From Eudorina sp. 2006-703-Eu-15 (taxonomy: Eukaryota; Chlorophyta; Chlorophyceae; Chlamydomonadales; Volvocaceae): DNA of 64,000 nucleotides. The notes under the pieces were generated by a model. That model ran no database searches and was not told the origin of the DNA. It was given only the letters and a program-made list of their open reading frames with translations. Below are positions 63,299 to 64,000 of this stretch, in pieces. Location: contig BDSI01000098.1 in assembly GCA_003117195.1 (NCBI GenBank), positions 62,001 to 126,000 of the forward strand, written 5' to 3'. The position numbers were made by a program, and so were the translations under genes. How positions within the stretch are numbered: the stretch's first letter is position 1; the number at the start of each line of letters is the position of its first letter.

Positions 63299-63689
63299 CT
63301 GTTTGTAGGGAGAGGGGAACCGCGGATGGGCGAACCGTCATGGACCTGAAACAAAATGGGTAATCCGGGCTCAAGGTTGCGAGGCGGCTTCCGTGGTCAC
63401 CGATACCGATACCCCGCTTTGAATCCATGGCAGAATGGATTCACACCATCGTGCCTGGCCTCACGCCCGCACCCACATGGCTCCTGGCCCAAAGGCGCCG
63501 GGCTCGCGCGTTGGCCTGAAGGACAAGGCCACAACCTGCCTGCCTGCATTTCAAAAACCCCTTGCCCAGCACAACCCCCCAACGTGAATTCGTTCTCGGC
63601 TTACTTTTCGTTTCAATCCAACCCGCCAGCTACAACCAAACCTGCCAGCTGAATACACTGACATGCCGCCTCCCGCTGCTCTTTCGCGC
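63299..63689. other. Presumed intron of uL15m
   Basis: Upstream of the first visible exon. No exon with matching uL15 content could be found here. Confidence 0.4.
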
Positions 63690-64000
63690 CCCAGGCCCTT
63701 GGCCTCATGTCCCAGCCCAGCCCTGTCCTCCCGGCCCTAGGCCTCAAGTCCCAGCCCAGCCCTGGCCTCCCGGCCCTAGGCCTCAAGTCCCAGCCCAGCC
63801 CTATCCTCCCGGCTCTACGCCCCAAGTCCCAGCCCAGCCCTGGCCTCCCGGCCCTAGGCCTCAACTCCCCGCCCAGCCCTGTCCTCCCGGCCCTAGGCCT
63901 CAAGTCCCAGCCCTGTCCTCCCGGCCCTAGGCCTCACGTACCAGCCCTGTCCTCCCGGCCCTAGGCCTCACGTACCAGCCCTGTCCTCCCGGCCCTAGGC
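63690..64000 (+). repeat. 39-bp minisatellite running off the right edge
   Basis: Units CCTAGGCCTCAAGTCCCAGC followed by CCAGCCCTGGCCTCCCGGC. The last units are shortened to about 30 bp by loss of a CCCAGCC block. It probably sits in a uL15m intron. Confidence 0.95.

Overview
The window is nuclear DNA of a volvocine green alga (Chlamydomonas/Volvox group). The evidence is many short, GC-rich, phase-consistent exons, hydroxyproline-rich (SPPP) membrane and wall proteins, a ferredoxin-NADP reductase very close to Chlamydomonas FNR1, and introns full of micro- and minisatellites. I cannot assign a species. Gene models were assembled by eye from splice signals, matching intron phases and paralogue or family alignment.

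Layout. 1-22.7 kb (+): a head-to-tail pair of paralogous single-pass membrane proteins. Each has a multi-exon ectodomain, a proline-rich stalk, a transmembrane segment and a low-complexity tail. Copy 1 is cut by the left edge and carries huge AT-rich microsatellites in its introns. Copy 2 is complete (9 exons, about 1,606 aa) once a short signal-peptide exon at 13944-14079 is included. 22.7-28 kb: intergenic, with an inverted 141-bp copy of a coding piece of copy 2. 27.97-30.12 kb (-): a secreted proline-rich wall-type protein. 32.1-39.3 kb (-): two tandem SAM-dependent methyltransferases of the leucine carboxyl methyltransferase type, five exons each, with two exons homogenised between the copies. 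39.8 kb (-): tRNA-Thr(TGT). 40.2-42.7 kb: four minisatellites in a row. 43.5-44.1 kb (-): weak traces of an unidentified spliced gene. 45.4-57.6 kb (-): pullulanase-type starch debranching enzyme (PUL1), about 26 exons. 51674-51760 (+): a selenocysteine tRNA inside a PUL1 intron on the opposite strand. 59.0-61.3 kb (-): FNR1, nine exons. 62.1-63.3 kb (-): the 3' exons of mitochondrial ribosomal protein uL15m, followed by a 39-bp minisatellite running off the right edge.

There is no operon logic here. PUL1 and FNR1 are both plastid enzymes (starch breakdown; photosynthetic electron transfer) but are independent neighbours. The paralogue pairs show local duplication followed by patchy gene conversion. 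The most notable element is the nested tRNA-Sec, which aligns without gaps to the animal 87-nt tRNA-Sec and implies a selenoprotein-synthesising organism.
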